Below the pieces are notes generated by a model. That model did no database searches. It was not told the DNA's origin and saw only the letters and a program-made list of their open reading frames with translations. From positions 1-7,409 of the forward strand of contig DVEE01000108.1 of the NCBI GenBank assembly GCA_015295885.1: a stretch of DNA of 7,409 bases. Reading direction: 5' to 3'. Both the position numbers and the translations under genes were made by a program. Source of the stretch: Leptolyngbyaceae cyanobacterium M65_K2018_010. Lineage in GTDB: Bacteria > Cyanobacteriota > Cyanobacteriia > Phormidesmidales > Phormidesmidaceae. Below are positions 6,195 through 7,409 of this stretch, one piece after another (position 1 is the stretch's first letter; every line of letters begins with the position of its first letter).

Positions 6195-6647
6195 ATGAGC
6201 GAATGGCTTGACCACAGCGTAGTGGTGGATGTGGATGTTCCGGTGGAAACCTCATGGGAACTTTGGTCTGACCTGGAGCAAATGCCCCGCTGGATGAAGT
6301 GGATTGACTCGGTGCATATTCGGGAAGATAACCCGGACATCTCCGAGTGGAAGTTGGCTTCGCGAGGATTGGAGTTCACCTGGCATTCCAAGATTACTAA
6401 CCTGGTGACCCATCAAATCATTCAATGGGAAGCGATCGACGGACTGCCCAATCGAGGTGCCATTCGCTTCTACGATCACAAGAATGGTAAATCCACCGTG
6501 AAACTGACGGTTTCCTATGCGGTGCCCGCCTTGATCAAGTGGATGGATAACCTGTTTTTAGGCCGCTTGGTAGAATCCACCCTGCAGTCGGACCTGAATC
6601 GGTTTCGGGACTATGCGGTAGCCGCCTATCAAAGGTCCGCATCCTAG
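6195..6647 (+). CDS. SRPBCC (START-like, polyketide cyclase/dehydrase) family protein
   Basis: A 150-residue protein, normal for a single SRPBCC domain. The first strand and helices are diagnostic: VVVDVDVPVETSWELWSD (9-26), then LEQMPRWMKWIDSV (27-40). The middle has alternating strands (EWKLASRGLEFTWHSKI, then HQIIQWEAIDGLPNRGAIRF, read as two strands at 73-84 and 85-92), and the C-terminal long helix includes LVESTLQSDLNRFRDYAVAAY. The fold makes a hydrophobic cavity for a lipid, isoprenoid or pigment-like ligand. A cyanobacterial relative is, from memory, often beside the zeta-carotene desaturase gene, but no carotenoid gene is visible here. No signal peptide. It probably starts a transcript with the 6654 gene, which begins 6 bases after its TAG stop. 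Confidence 0.88.
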   Translation: MSEWLDHSVVVDVDVPVETSWELWSDLEQMPRWMKWIDSVHIREDNPDISEWKLASRGLEFTWHSKITNLVTHQIIQWEAIDGLPNRGAIRFYDHKNGKSTVKLTVSYAVPALIKWMDNLFLGRLVESTLQSDLNRFRDYAVAAYQRSAS

Positions 6648-6653
6648 GTATCT

Positions 6654-7370
6654 ATGGGGCTGACCGTTCAACAGATTCAGCAACGTCTGGCCCGATTTGA
6701 GTTCGAGCCCCTATTCGTGGAGGATCTGGGTTGGCAGAGAATGCCAGTTCAGGCAGAAGGCCCTGCCCTGTGGCAGGCCCACCGGGGCGGGGCGGTCATC
6801 CGCGTTTTAGGCCCCGACCGCTGGGCCGATGGGTCGTTCCAGAGCCTCTGCCAGCTAGGGCTGAGGGGGGAAGAACCAGGACGGGATTGGCTGCTGATTG
6901 GCCTCTCCGCTGATGCCACTCGCAGTCTCTGGTGTTGGTCTGGAGAAACCACGGAGTCACCGATCTGGCATCGTCGAGTTGTCATCCGGGGTCAGGGAGA
7001 TCGGGCCTGGGCCCAACGCCTGATGGGACTTCACTATGAGGGTTGGGCAGGAACGCTGCCCTTGGCCCGCCTTCTTAATCGGCAGGTTAGCCCGCTAACA
7101 GCGGCCGGGTACGAGGGGTTTCAGGCCAGTTGGCAGACCCTCAGTGAGTCTCTAACAGCCTTCCCCCAGGCTCAGGATCGACGCCACTACGGCCTGGTAC
7201 TTTTGAGTCGGTTGATGGCGGCGGCGGTGTTGCAAAAAAGGGGCTACCTCGGTGGGGACGAGTGGTACCTGCATAACCATTTTGGGCAAAGCGCCGCCCT
7301 CCATATCCAGCACAACACCGGTGCGGATGATGACCCGCCGCACCCCCATAGCCTCTACTGCCTTTGTTGA
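6654..7370 (+). CDS. N-terminal fragment of an Eco57I-type (Type IIG-like) restriction-modification enzyme, truncated
   Basis: The formal frame has 238 codons, but only the first ~207 look native. Residues 5-27 (QQIQQRLARFEFEPLFVEDLGW, split at 6-15 and 16-27) match the opening of large fused restriction-methylase proteins, whose start typically reads LFIEELGW. Residues 179-206 (YGLVLLSRLMAAAVLQKRG, then YLGGDEWYL) match the block these proteins carry as LNRLMFxYFxQKKGFLxGDxxYL before the methylase. The family usually exceeds 1000 residues and has an NPPF/NPPY methylase motif; none is present. After Asn208 (about 7277) the translation becomes antisense to the SDR fragment and ends in a His/Pro/Cys-rich tail, so it should be inactive as it stands. 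The start lacks a strong ribosome binding site; coupling to the SRPBCC stop 6 bases upstream is likely. The family call is by motif memory, not by search. Confidence 0.6.
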   Translation: MGLTVQQIQQRLARFEFEPLFVEDLGWQRMPVQAEGPALWQAHRGGAVIRVLGPDRWADGSFQSLCQLGLRGEEPGRDWLLIGLSADATRSLWCWSGETTESPIWHRRVVIRGQGDRAWAQRLMGLHYEGWAGTLPLARLLNRQVSPLTAAGYEGFQASWQTLSESLTAFPQAQDRRHYGLVLLSRLMAAAVLQKRGYLGGDEWYLHNHFGQSAALHIQHNTGADDDPPHPHSLYCLC

Positions 7371-7409
7371 ATCTTCCCACTCCCGACATGTTTGGCCCAA
7401 AAAATCGCT
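7271..7409 (-). pseudogene. internal fragment of a TIGR01777-type SDR epimerase (runs off right edge)
   Basis: Reading inward from the right edge, the minus strand encodes SDFLGQTCREWEDSTKAVEA, then MGVRRVIIRTGVVLDM and EGGALPKMVM. The (D)FLxxxCxxWE, GVRxVxxRTGxVL and GGALPKM patterns are characteristic of the middle of TIGR01777 NAD(P)-dependent epimerases (YfcH-like). The family then continues PFxxFxGGPLGSG, but here the sequence switches after ATGGTTATG to unrelated residues (QVPLVP...), which are antisense to the restriction-modification gene, and reaches a stop at 7152. The N-terminal Rossmann part would lie beyond the right edge, and the C-terminal half is gone. It could be a genuine broken gene or the foreign half of a chimeric assembly. 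Confidence 0.72.

Noticed and set aside
7270..7290. insertion sequence end or attachment site at the junction
   Set aside because: No terminal inverted repeat, target-site duplication or transposase/integrase sequence is visible on either side.
7275..7290. LHNHFG as an HNH nuclease motif
   Set aside because: The letters fall on the chimeric join and have none of the surrounding zinc-finger or beta-beta-alpha spacing of HNH nucleases.
7141..7389. 82-codon minus-strand frame in a second frame near the right edge
   Set aside because: The epimerase motifs are in the other minus frame; this one is a Gly/Arg/Pro-rich shadow.

Overview
The window looks like chromosomal DNA from a high-GC, probably filamentous, cyanobacterium. 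Four perfect HIP1 octamers (GCGATCGC) lie in 7.4 kb. Most proteins carry cyanobacterial signatures: a DUF4129/DUF4350 pair, a B12-binding-type radical SAM protein, a TPR protein and a SRPBCC protein. The lineage (Leptolyngbya/Nodosilinea-like) is inference only.

Layout, left to right. Positions 1-894 (minus): a DUF4129 membrane protein followed by a DUF4350 membrane protein, joined by a GTGA stop/start overlap. The second gene runs off the left edge. Positions 984-1265 (minus): a 93-residue protein resembling the small MshEN/GspE N-terminal fold, behind a leader with three compact inverted repeats. Positions 1492-3102 (minus): a radical SAM enzyme with a CxxxCxxC cluster motif, most likely starting at an internal GTG. 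Positions 3343-4299 (plus): a TPR protein, transcribed divergently. Positions 4537-5967 (plus): a 476-residue protein with two copies of a cyanobacterial soluble domain fused to a polytopic membrane domain carrying HELGH, a putative intramembrane zinc metalloprotease. Positions 6195-6647 (plus): a SRPBCC/START-fold protein with a good ribosome binding site and a plausible promoter. Positions 6654-7370 (plus): only 6 bases later, the N-terminal part of what looks like a large Eco57I-type (Type IIG) restriction-modification enzyme.

The right edge is the oddest part. The restriction-modification gene stops resembling its family at about position 7275. From there to 7409 the minus strand encodes a clean internal piece of a TIGR01777-type SDR epimerase, so two unrelated genes meet head-on inside their coding regions. 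This is either a real rearrangement that destroyed both genes or an assembly chimera; sequence alone cannot decide.

There is no tRNA, rRNA, CRISPR array or recognisable transposase. All four intergenic gaps are 225-240 bp. No convincing intrinsic terminator with a T-run was seen.
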